36,275 nt of DNA, from the NCBI GenBank assembly GCA_903910795.1, contig CAIWAX010000361.1, forward strand, positions 1-36,275, in the 5' to 3' direction. Below the pieces are notes generated by a model. That model made no database searches. It worked only from the letters and a program-made list of their open reading frames with translations, and was not told where the DNA came from. This DNA comes from an uncultured Anaerolineae bacterium. Its GTDB lineage: Bacteria > Chloroflexota > Anaerolineae > Anaerolineales > Villigracilaceae. The translations under genes and the position numbers were made by a program. Positions 17,049 to 24,720 of the stretch are shown in pieces (position 1 is the first letter of the stretch; every line of letters starts with the position of its first letter).

Positions 17049-17909
17049 CTAAAACTCAATTTCCTGGATCTGTTCCAGGTTTAGTTCCCAATCAGAATCG
17101 GCACCGGTTTCGCTTTCTTCGCCAGCTTCTGCGCGGATGCCGCGTTCACAATAGGAGCGAAATGGGCAGAAACCGCATTTCTTTTCATCCTCTGTCAGCG
17201 GAAAACTTTGTTTGGCAGATATCTCGCGTAAAAGGTTGGATAATCCAGCCCAGTCTTGGTCATGATGTTGTTTATCGTAGGGAAAACGGGATGGCTCGGA
17301 GGGAAATTCAGCATACCAGTAGACCATCTCAACATTTTCAGGCGCGAAGGGCTGGCCCCCGTTTAAGTGTGCGCCTGCCGCGATCAAGAGGCTTAGATAA
17401 ACGCGGGTTTGTAACCGGATTGCCATCCATTCATCCCTGGGGCGTTTGTGGTAAGTTTTCCAGTCATATATGGTGGCCCGCCCATCCTTTATAGCGATCA
17501 AGTCGTACTTGGCGGTAATGCGCTGGCCGCCAAGCGGCGCTGAAAGTGTTTGCTCTGGGAAGGTTGTCCGTTCGTCATGGAAAGTACCCACGATTTGATT
17601 AGCAAATCGTTCGGTTTGGAAATGATCCCACCAACGTGCCAGGTTTTGGCTGTTTGAATTTTTTGCCATGGCATTGATTTTATCAATTGGCAATCCAAGA
17701 AAATATTGGTGCAGCATGCGGTGAAATTGCTGGCCTTCGATTTGGCGGCGTTCATTTTCCAATACCGGAGCGGTTTCCACCGCTGGCCACTGCAAATGTT
17801 CAATATACCTTAATTGGAATCGCCGGTTGCAATCGACATAGTCTTGCAAGGATGATTGTGAAAAGATAAAAGGCGCGGGGAGCTGGGAGTGCAGGATTTT
17901 TTCTGGCAT
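17049..17909 (-). CDS. RecB/AddB-like Fe-S nuclease (PD-(D/E)XK)
   Basis: A 286-residue stand-alone PD-(D/E)XK nuclease of the RecB/Cas4/AddB superfamily. The core shows YDLIAI (D136), YDWKTY (D149, K151) and QTRVYLSLL (Q167, Y171). Four cysteines, C27 (YVDCNRRFQLRYI) and C245, C248, C254 (CGFCPFRSYC), match the split 4Fe-4S site of AddB and Cas4. No helicase or cas genes are near; it is followed 19 bases on by recJ, suggesting a joint role in DNA end processing (inference). Residues about 99-111 (RFANQIVGTFHDE) are encoded by a palindrome-type copy of the dispersed element. Confidence 0.88.
   Translation of the reverse strand: MPEKILHSQLPAPFIFSQSSLQDYVDCNRRFQLRYIEHLQWPAVETAPVLENERRQIEGQQFHRMLHQYFLGLPIDKINAMAKNSNSQNLARWWDHFQTERFANQIVGTFHDERTTFPEQTLSAPLGGQRITAKYDLIAIKDGRATIYDWKTYHKRPRDEWMAIRLQTRVYLSLLIAAGAHLNGGQPFAPENVEMVYWYAEFPSEPSRFPYDKQHHDQDWAGLSNLLREISAKQSFPLTEDEKKCGFCPFRSYCERGIRAEAGEESETGADSDWELNLEQIQEIEF
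17577..17615 (-). repeat. Dispersed element, palindrome form, inside nuclease gene
   Basis: The 5' and 3' flanks of the element surround the imperfect palindrome CGATTTGATTAGCAAATCG (17591-17609) in place of the usual TTA. The 39 bp keep the reading frame. Confidence 0.85.
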
Positions 17910-18282
17910 TGGATGGGTAAAGGTTTGGTCAAATTTTCGTGGGGTTGGATGCCGAAATGGAAAGTACCCATAAGTTCAGTATTGTAACACCTGCCGGGAG
18001 GGGATGATTGGAGGCCGGGGGGTGATCAAAAATATGTTTTTGGGCAGTTAATTTTGCCCAGTTTGTTCCAGAAGCAGTATTTTGGGCTTTGTGAAGGCAA
18101 TACAGGGCTCTGGCAGCCTCTCAGGTAGATTTCTCTAGCAGATAATATATTTGAGCGTGTAGAGCGTTCAGAAGTCGATTCTGGCAATCTGAAAGCGTAA
18201 ATTTCGATGCAGAAAGAATTGCCTTCCAAAAACATGACCTCCATCACTACCGCAAGAGCGACAAAAGACCTACACTATCGGC
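17910..18282. other. Divergent spacer between nuclease and molybdoenzyme genes
   Basis: The 373-bp spacer holds one dispersed-element copy (17957-17983) on the nuclease side and a possible -10 box TACACT (18271-18276) just before the molybdoenzyme start. No gene, RNA or clear operator was seen in the remaining 18000-18260. Confidence 0.5.
17957..17983 (-). repeat. Dispersed element, short form, upstream of nuclease gene
   Basis: Exact short consensus on the minus strand (AATACTGAAC, TTA, TGGGTACTTTCCAT), 48 bases upstream of the nuclease start and in its orientation. Confidence 0.9.
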
Positions 18283-20592
18283 ATGGAAATTTCCACGAAA
18301 GGCTTGCCTAAAGAATCTCGGGTGCGGGTTGGCTGCCCGGCCCATAATTGCGGCGGTCGCTGCCTGCTGATTGCCCACATTCGGGATGGCCGGATTGTGC
18401 GCCTGGAGACGGACGACCGCCCGGATACGTTGCCGGCTCCGCAGCTGCGAGCCTGTGTGCGCGGACGTTCCTATTTACGCCGCCAATATCACCCTGACCG
18501 TCTCCTCAAACCATTAAAGCGGGTCGGGCAGCGCGGCGAAGGTCAATTTGTACCCATTTCCTGGGATGAAGCCCTGGATACCGTCGCGTTCAATTTTCAG
18601 AATATCAAACAACGTTATGGCTCGTCGGCTATGTTTGTGCCTTACGGTACTGGCAGCTATAACCAGCTTAATGGCTCGGATGTGGCACGGCGCCTGATGA
18701 ACCTGTGGGGCGGCTGTCTGGGAACCTATAATTCTTATTCGTGGGGAGCGACAAACCTGGCAACACCCACTGTTTATGGCACGCTGATCACAGGCAACCA
18801 GCGTCAGGATTGGCTGAATGCAAAATTAATCATTATGTGGGGCTGGAATCCGGCTGAGATGCGCGATGGCACAAACAGCGATTATTTTATCAAGCTGGCT
18901 CGCCAGGCCGGAGCCCGGGTGGTGTGTATCGATCCGCGTCACACATTAAGCGCGGCAGGTCTGGCGGATGAGTGGATACCCATCCGGCCGGGTACGGATG
19001 CCGCTATGATGAGCGCTATGGCGTATGTGATACTGACCGAAGATCTTCATGATGCTGAATTCGTGAACGCGCATTGTGTCGGATTTGACGCTGGTCAAAT
19101 GCCCATTGAAGGCGCCGAGAGTTACAGTGATTACATTCTGGGCAGGCGGGACGGCCAGCCAAAGACAGCTGCATGGGCCGAGGCGATCACGGCTGTGCCT
19201 GCCGCAACCATCACGCGGTTGGCGCGTGAATATGCCACCCGTAAACCCGCTGTGCTTTATCAGGGCTATGGCATGCAGCGCCGCGCTTATGGGGAACAGG
19301 TGGTGCGGGCTGGTTGCACGCTGGCAGCCATGACTGGTAATCTTGGTATTCCTGGTGGATGGGCCAGCGGCCTGGGGCTGCAGGCAGAGGATGGCGGCGG
19401 GTTATGGTCGGTTTTCCCGACCGGTGAAAACCCGGTTACAGCCCGCATACCGGTTTTCCTGTGGACTGAAGCCTGCCTGCGCGGCAGAAGCATGACTGCC
19501 GCAGCAGATGGTGTGCTTGGCGTGGAACGGCTGGATAACGACATCAAGTTGATCTATGCTGTGGCAACCAACTGTCTGATTAATCAACACGCGGATGTGA
19601 ACCGTACAACCCAAATTCTGCGCGAACCTTCAAAGGTGAAATTCCTCGTTGTTCAGGATAATTTCCTGACACCCACTGCCCGGTTCGCGGATATTATCCT
19701 GCCGGCCTGTACTCAGTTTGAAACCTGGGGGGTGGAAGACGGCTGGAAATATGGTGATGAAGTTATTCTGCAGCCAAAATTGGTTGAACCGCCCGGGGAA
19801 TGTAAATCCGATTTCCGTATTTGCGCCGAATTGGCGGAACGTCTGGGAATCGGCGAGATTTACACCGAAGGACGTGACGAACGCGGCTGGACAGATTTCT
19901 GTCTTGGCGAATTCCGGCGTTTGCGCTTTCCCGAACTGCCTACGCTGGAAGAGTTCGTCGAGCAAAACCTGGGCGCCTGGACGCGCCCGGTCAGCAAGCC
20001 CGCGATTGCCTTTGAAGATTTTCGCCGTGACCCTGAAAACTTCCCGCTCAATACGCCGAGTGGCAAAATTGAGATTTTTTCAACCCAACTATTTGAGCTT
20101 GGCCGCCCTGATGAAATTCCTGCGGTTCCGAAATATATTCAGGAGTGGGAAAGTCCGGGCAGGGGTGAAGATGCCGGGCAGCCATACCCGCTGCAATTGA
20201 TTGGTCACCATACCCTGCATCGGGTTCACTCCACGCATGACAATAATGATTGGTTGGAAGAAGCCTTTCCGCAACGGGTTTTCATGAACCCTGTGGATGC
20301 TGCCGAACGCAGCATAAAAGATGGTGACATGGTGCGGGTATATAACCAGCGCGGCGAGCTGGTGCTGCCGTGCCGCGTTACGCCCCGGATCATTCCGGGA
20401 CTTGTCGATATTCCCCAGGGGGCCTGGTACGAACCGGACGAAACCGGCCTTGATCACGGAGGCTGTGTGAATGTGCTGACTTCAGCGCGCTGGACGCCCT
20501 TTGCCTTTGGATCGGCGCAGCACACCAGCATGGTCAATGCGGTCAAGCATACCGGCTCATCACCGCATCCAAAAAAAGGTGCGGCAGCATGA
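18283..20592 (+). CDS. DMSO-reductase-family molybdopterin catalytic subunit
   Basis: A 769-residue Mo-bis-PGD oxidoreductase. The N-terminal 4Fe-4S site is C18-x4-C23-x3-C27...C58 (GCPAHNCGGRC, RACVRG). S153 in NSYSWGA aligns with the serine Mo ligand of DMSO reductases. Pterin-binding segments include IIMWGWNPAEMRDG, CIDPRHT and, near the end, NAVKHTGSSPHP. No twin-arginine signal is present, and the in-frame upstream stop at 18235-18237 leaves no room for one. The enzyme would therefore stay in the cytoplasm, unlike E. coli DmsA. The last codons overlap the next gene (ATGA). Substrate is unknown: DMSO, TMAO, selenate-like oxyanions or others. Confidence 0.9.
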   Translation: MEISTKGLPKESRVRVGCPAHNCGGRCLLIAHIRDGRIVRLETDDRPDTLPAPQLRACVRGRSYLRRQYHPDRLLKPLKRVGQRGEGQFVPISWDEALDTVAFNFQNIKQRYGSSAMFVPYGTGSYNQLNGSDVARRLMNLWGGCLGTYNSYSWGATNLATPTVYGTLITGNQRQDWLNAKLIIMWGWNPAEMRDGTNSDYFIKLARQAGARVVCIDPRHTLSAAGLADEWIPIRPGTDAAMMSAMAYVILTEDLHDAEFVNAHCVGFDAGQMPIEGAESYSDYILGRRDGQPKTAAWAEAITAVPAATITRLAREYATRKPAVLYQGYGMQRRAYGEQVVRAGCTLAAMTGNLGIPGGWASGLGLQAEDGGGLWSVFPTGENPVTARIPVFLWTEACLRGRSMTAAADGVLGVERLDNDIKLIYAVATNCLINQHADVNRTTQILREPSKVKFLVVQDNFLTPTARFADIILPACTQFETWGVEDGWKYGDEVILQPKLVEPPGECKSDFRICAELAERLGIGEIYTEGRDERGWTDFCLGEFRRLRFPELPTLEEFVEQNLGAWTRPVSKPAIAFEDFRRDPENFPLNTPSGKIEIFSTQLFELGRPDEIPAVPKYIQEWESPGRGEDAGQPYPLQLIGHHTLHRVHSTHDNNDWLEEAFPQRVFMNPVDAAERSIKDGDMVRVYNQRGELVLPCRVTPRIIPGLVDIPQGAWYEPDETGLDHGGCVNVLTSARWTPFAFGSAQHTSMVNAVKHTGSSPHPKKGAAA

Positions 20593-21998
20593 GCTACGCC
20601 TTTACTTTTGATGCCAGCGCCTGCACAGGTTGCAAAGCCTGCCAGGCCGCTTGCAAGGATAAGAATGATCTACCCGTGGGGGTTTTATGGCGGCGTGTGA
20701 TCGAGGTTTCCGGGGGGGCATGGCAACAAATTGGTGCAGCCTGGTGTCATGATGTCTTTTCGTATAACCTATCTATGGCTTGTAATCATTGTGTGCATCC
20801 CAAGTGCGCGGGTGTTTGCCCTGTCAATGCTTACAATGTGCGGGAGGATGGCATTGTCATTCTTGATTCTTCCCGGTGCATTGGTTGTGGATATTGCAAC
20901 TGGGCCTGTCCTTACGCTGTACCTCAATTCAACTCTTCAGACGGTGTCATGAGCAAATGCAACTTCTGTTTTGATGCGCTGGAGGCTGGCGGGGAACCGG
21001 CCTGCGTTTCTGCCTGTCCGATGCGGGTATTGAATTTTGAAAAAATCGGATCATCGGAAAATGACAGTCAGGGCCGGGCTTTATGGGAGATACCAAGCAC
21101 ACAACATCCTTTCCCATTGCCTCCATATTCCCGCACTCAGCCGCATATCAGGATTAATTCCCATCCCGCCATGTCGAATAGTTTGCAGAAAAATGTGGCG
21201 AACCGGGAGGAAATCAAACCCAAACATGCAAAAAGTGAACTGCCGCTGGTCGCTTTTACGCTTTTGGCCCAGATGGCGGTTGGCATGTTCTGGGCCAGCC
21301 AGTTGATATTTTCCTTTGTCCAGCCGGGCTCGCCTATGGTGCGCCTGGTTTCTGCCCTACTGGTGGGTGTTATGCTTGCAATTGGCATGTTCATCTCCTT
21401 CGCTCATCTCGGCAGAAAACGAAATGCCTGGCGGGTCTTGGGCAATCTTGGAAAATCATCCTTGAGCCGGGAAATTCTTTATTTGGGTTTATTCGGAACC
21501 GGCTGGCTGTTCTCGGTTTTATTTCCTCTCCCGCCTCTACAGTTTCTAACCTCTTGCCTGGGCCTGATATTGATTTACACGATGGCGAATGTCTACGGAC
21601 TGCGCAGCATGGCGGTCTGGAACACCTGGCGCACATTGGCCGGGTTTTTATCATCCGCCATGCTCCTGGGATTTTATTTATCGCTGATTGTGATACAGGT
21701 TGCAGCCGGTTCGATGGGGTTTGCTTATTCATACTCAACGATAGGTTGGGTAAATCCTGCAGCTTTCCTGTTCTTGTTGGCTGAGTACTTTATTTCCACC
21801 TGGGGAAAGTCCTGCCTGCCGGTCATGCGGCTGCGGAATGGGATGATTTTGGCTGCCTTAATAGCTTTGTTGTGTTCCTTTGCTTTTCCATTTCTGGCTG
21901 GTTTGAATTTTCGAATCTGCTTATTTATCTGGATTCTGGTTGAGGAAATTCTGGGACGCTGGTTGTTTTACGGTGAATTGGAACAGCGCGTTTTGTGA
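20589..21998 (+). CDS. Fused FeS / membrane-anchor subunit (DmsB-DmsC)
   Basis: A 469-residue fusion. Residues 1-185 are a DmsB-type four-cluster ferredoxin with sixteen ligand cysteines (CTGCKACQAAC, CNHCVHPKCAGVC, CIGCGYCNWAC, CNFCFD...CVSAC). From about residue 210 it continues as a DmsC-type anchor with about eight membrane helices (for example LVAFTLLAQMAVGMFWASQL), which oxidises quinol and passes electrons to the FeS domain. The ATG overlaps the stop of the catalytic subunit gene, so the two are translationally coupled. In E. coli these are two proteins. A strong terminator follows the stop codon. Confidence 0.92.
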   Translation: MSYAFTFDASACTGCKACQAACKDKNDLPVGVLWRRVIEVSGGAWQQIGAAWCHDVFSYNLSMACNHCVHPKCAGVCPVNAYNVREDGIVILDSSRCIGCGYCNWACPYAVPQFNSSDGVMSKCNFCFDALEAGGEPACVSACPMRVLNFEKIGSSENDSQGRALWEIPSTQHPFPLPPYSRTQPHIRINSHPAMSNSLQKNVANREEIKPKHAKSELPLVAFTLLAQMAVGMFWASQLIFSFVQPGSPMVRLVSALLVGVMLAIGMFISFAHLGRKRNAWRVLGNLGKSSLSREILYLGLFGTGWLFSVLFPLPPLQFLTSCLGLILIYTMANVYGLRSMAVWNTWRTLAGFLSSAMLLGFYLSLIVIQVAAGSMGFAYSYSTIGWVNPAAFLFLLAEYFISTWGKSCLPVMRLRNGMILAALIALLCSFAFPFLAGLNFRICLFIWILVEEILGRWLFYGELEQRVL

Positions 21999-22008
21999 CA
22001 GGTAAACA

Positions 22009-22041
22009 AAAAAGCGCGGGGTGTGTTACCCCGCGCTTTTT
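22009..22041 (+). terminator. Strong terminator after the dmsBC-like gene
   Basis: A 14-bp stem, AAAAAGCGCGGGGT (22009-22022) with ACCCCGCGCTTTTT (22028-22041), and a 5-nt loop. With A-run and T-run in the arms it could act in both directions. Confidence 0.92.
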
Positions 22042-22042
22042 G

Positions 22043-22422
22043 GAAGAATATTCGTAACTGCTCACGGGGTAGGTGCTTTTTGGCAGGAACCCATCCTCGC
22101 GAAGAACGCGCGAGGTGAAAGAACCCCCGGCCCCCGCCAAGAACACACGATTTGCGATTTGCTTAGCAAATCGGCAAATCGCACCAGAACGCAAGTGCAG
22201 ATGTGCGGGGTGAAAGAACCCTTCCCAAAATCGGGAATGGGGAGACGGTACTTTTCGGGGTGTTTTCGCGCAGCGGCCAAATTCAGGCCGCGTCACGAAA
22301 ACACCACTTGCTGAGAACCCACAGGGCGCTTTGCGAACCAGTGATTTTCGTTTCACTTGGGCATTAAAATTTGCTGATTATGCCTAAACCAAGACATGGG
22401 TGAGCAGTTACGAATATTCTTC
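22043..22422. mobile_element. 380-bp TIR-bounded, hairpin-rich element
   Basis: Perfect 23-bp terminal inverted repeats (22043-22065 and 22400-22422, beginning GAAGAATATTCGTAACTGC) bound a non-coding 380-bp block. Inside are hairpins 22095-22115 (CCTCGCG/CGCGAGG), 22154-22182 (around CGATTTGCTTAGCAAATCG), 22222-22237 (TTCCC/GGGAA) and the two-tier 22259-22305 (GGTGTTTTCG/CGAAAACACC enclosing GCGGCC/GGCCGC). GGTGAAAGAACCC occurs twice (22114-22126, 22209-22221). Short ORFs in it have no family resemblance. It lies between convergent genes, directly after the terminator. A MITE or a structured RNA are both possible. Confidence 0.75.
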
Positions 22423-22423
22423 G

Positions 22424-23779
22424 CTAACCTTTTTGTGGAGCGGCATCCGAATTTGCACCGGCCAGGCGCACATTTACCACGTTTTTCAGGATGTCGAACC
22501 AGAACGGTGCGCCCTGCGCCGCAGCAATCCCTGAGATGAGCAAACCGAATAATTTCATCAGCCAGCCGGTCAGATCGTTGAACCCGGGGGTATTGATCAT
22601 CGGATAACATTCACTTCCCAAATAAAGACCAAAAAGATCCGTAGCAGATTGGGCCAGTGGTGTGCAAAGCTTTTCCACGCCATCCCCTGTTACTACTGTA
22701 CCGTTGGGCGAGGCCGGAAGGGCCGTGCCGATCCATCCTACCGGCACGTTTAATTGGGTAATCTGTGTATTTAGCGCTAAGAGCTGACTGGGGGTCGGAG
22801 TACCAACACCGTTAGGGTTCTGGCTTACGAGCGCATCTGCCTGAGCCGCCAGGGCCTGTCGCATGATTGGATCACGCCATAATTGTGTTGCGAGCTGTAG
22901 AGAGTCCACATTCAGAATAAGCGCAAGCGAAAGCCCGATGAAAAAAGCCAGTGTCTGGGCCCGGCGCTTATACCATCCGCTTAAACGATCCATGCTGTTG
23001 TTAAACCAGTCTTCAATATTGGCGCCTACTGTCTCGAGCGTATTGATCGTCTTGTCGCTGAAATCTTTTATATCAATAGTCAGGGCTTCAAGTGCCTGTT
23101 TCAGATCAGGGTGGGTAATTCCCATCACCGCCAACCCGGCTTTGAACTGGTAGATGGGGGAATCCTGCGGTGTGCCACTATTTGCTGTCTGGAATTCCGA
23201 TAAAATATTGTCGATTTGTTTTTTCTGTACGGCGAAGGCCGTGAATTTCGCCTCAATCACCGGCTGCAGTTCGGGGTAATCTGTACTTAATTTACGGATG
23301 ATCTTTTTGACGTCATCCAATATTCCATTTGCGACGTCCGGGCTTGAGTCGTTCGTAATGGCTTTGCGAGTCAAATCAATTGCCTGGTCAAGCTGTTGCT
23401 GCGCCTGCTTTCGTTTGGTGTTATTTAGTTTTCCCAGATCGTTTTCCAGTTCGTAGAGGGTTTGCTGGATGAAAGCGGCTTCTTTTGGCGAGTTCCGAAT
23501 GATATCAATCAACGCCAGCGAAAATTGTCCTGATGGTATATAGGAAGGTTTGGTCTGTCCATCAAAACCGTTGTAAAGGCTTTTGACTAACTGGTGGTCA
23601 TAAACTTGCCTGGCTAATGTCCGGTTTGCCAGCAGGTTCCCAATTGAATTTTCCAGCATGTGCGAACGCCAGTTAAGTTTGCTGACGATCAATTCTTGAA
23701 TGTACATGCCTGCCAGGCTAATTACAAGCCAGGCAAAAATCATGCCGGTTGCAACTTCCAGAATTCCTACAATGGACAT
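22424..23779 (-). CDS. Unknown membrane-anchored protein
   Basis: Not recognised. The start at 23779 (MSIVGILEVATG) is chosen because AAGGAG lies seven bases upstream; an extension to 23818 would overrun the probable promoter. The 451 residues have an N-terminal membrane helix (about 5-28), a long, charged helical region with KPSYIPSGQFSLALIDII, two more hydrophobic segments around residues 275-295 and 415-440, and a soluble loop between them rich in Thr/Pro/Asn. Homologues of this architecture exist in other phyla without known function. It is the last gene of the leftward series. Its stop lies two bases from the TIR element. Confidence 0.8.
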   Translation of the reverse strand: MSIVGILEVATGMIFAWLVISLAGMYIQELIVSKLNWRSHMLENSIGNLLANRTLARQVYDHQLVKSLYNGFDGQTKPSYIPSGQFSLALIDIIRNSPKEAAFIQQTLYELENDLGKLNNTKRKQAQQQLDQAIDLTRKAITNDSSPDVANGILDDVKKIIRKLSTDYPELQPVIEAKFTAFAVQKKQIDNILSEFQTANSGTPQDSPIYQFKAGLAVMGITHPDLKQALEALTIDIKDFSDKTINTLETVGANIEDWFNNSMDRLSGWYKRRAQTLAFFIGLSLALILNVDSLQLATQLWRDPIMRQALAAQADALVSQNPNGVGTPTPSQLLALNTQITQLNVPVGWIGTALPASPNGTVVTGDGVEKLCTPLAQSATDLFGLYLGSECYPMINTPGFNDLTGWLMKLFGLLISGIAAAQGAPFWFDILKNVVNVRLAGANSDAAPQKG

Positions 23780-23797
23780 TTTTTTCTCCTTTTTGTA

Positions 23798-23803
23798 ATT
23801 ATA
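23798..23803 (-). promoter_or_regulatory. Candidate -10 box for the unknown membrane protein
   Basis: TATAAT on the minus strand, about 20 bases before the chosen ATG at 23779 and with AAGGAG between them. No clear -35. Confidence 0.45.
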
Positions 23804-23859
23804 CTGCGTATAGCTCATGTAAAAAGTATGGCAGGATCAGAGCCTGGCTGATTCTCAGC

Positions 23860-23886
23860 ATGGAAAATACCCATAAGTTCAGTATT
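23860..23886 (-). repeat. Dispersed element, short form, upstream of unknown membrane gene
   Basis: Short form with one change (TATTTTCC for TACTTTCC), located between the HAD gene stop and the next gene on the same strand, in that gene's orientation. Confidence 0.88.
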
Positions 23887-23897
23887 GTCAGGCTGTT

Positions 23898-24641
23898 TTA
23901 GTCAATGAAAGGCAGATTAATGATCAAAGAGGGGATATCTCCCAGGTTTTCCACGACCGCATCGGGTATCACCGAAATAGGAGATAATTTTTTTGCGCGG
24001 CGCTTTATCCAGATCGTGTAAATTCCCAATGGCCGGGCTCCTCTTATATCCGCATCCAGACGATCGCCAACCATGGCAACTTCATCGGGCAAGTATCCCC
24101 ATTGTTCCAGTGCCAATCCGAAAATATAAGGGTGCGGTTTTCGGTAGCCGCAAGCTGCGGAGGTTAAAATGAAATCGAAATAGGGTTCAATTCCGAAATT
24201 TTTAACCTGTTGGCGCACATCCCGGTCATCACCGGCGTTTGAGATTATTCCCAGGTGAAAACCTGAATGATGCAGTCTTTCAAGGGCCGGGATGGCATCC
24301 AGTTCAAGATGCCAATTTTGCTGGGTAACTGCATAGAACTCATCCAGGGCTTCGCGCAGCACGCCGGTGGGGATATTATGCTGACCTTTTTCCAACAAAA
24401 GATTCCGCAGAATTGTCAGCGTATTGGTTTCCCGCAAGTTGCGATCCCGTTCAGTGTAATATTCATCCAGTGCTTTGAGAAATGTCTTGTAAAAATCATC
24501 CTGATTCAACCTGGCGCCATGGGAGACCAGCACATTGGCAAGCGTTTGACCGGCGCGCTCAAAAACAGGCGGCCAGGGGTCAGGCGAATACATCAATGTA
24601 TCGCCCAGGTCAAATAAAACGGCTTGAATGACTCGATTCAT
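23898..24641 (-). CDS. HAD-superfamily hydrolase
   Basis: A 247-residue haloacid-dehalogenase-fold phosphatase-like protein. Motif I is FDLGDTL, the variant in which the second Asp shifts by one; motif II is IISNAGD, motif III K in CGYRKPHPYIF, and motif IV MVGDRLDADIRGA. The helical cap lies between motifs I and II, subtype IA. The start at 24641 (MNRVIQ) is chosen; the ATG is formed by the last bases of a dispersed-element copy, and an in-frame extension to 24665 would be made only of element sequence. The spacer to the upstream dehydrogenase gene consists entirely of two element copies. Substrate unknown. Confidence 0.9.
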   Translation of the reverse strand: MNRVIQAVLFDLGDTLMYSPDPWPPVFERAGQTLANVLVSHGARLNQDDFYKTFLKALDEYYTERDRNLRETNTLTILRNLLLEKGQHNIPTGVLREALDEFYAVTQQNWHLELDAIPALERLHHSGFHLGIISNAGDDRDVRQQVKNFGIEPYFDFILTSAACGYRKPHPYIFGLALEQWGYLPDEVAMVGDRLDADIRGARPLGIYTIWIKRRAKKLSPISVIPDAVVENLGDIPSLIINLPFID

Positions 24642-24720
24642 GGAAAGTACCCACCCGCAGGGCAAGCGTAAGTTCAGTATGGAAAGTACCCACCCACAAG
24701 GGTAAGTGTAAGTTCAGTAT
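24640..24720 (-). repeat. Two tandem dispersed-element copies, CCCTGYGGG form
   Basis: Units at 24640-24678 and 24679-24720, both with a long middle module (GCTTGCCCTGCGGGTGGG and ACTTACCCTTGTGGGTGGG on the minus strand). They fill the whole gap between the dehydrogenase stop (24720-24722) and the HAD start codon, touching both. Confidence 0.92.

Noticed and set aside
22021-22356. Short ORFs in both strands of the TIR element
   Set aside because: They lack ribosome sites and resemble no family; their composition follows the hairpins and repeats.
24641-24665. Longer start of the HAD gene
   Set aside because: The extra eight codons are entirely dispersed-element sequence, and the shorter start matches the family N-terminus.
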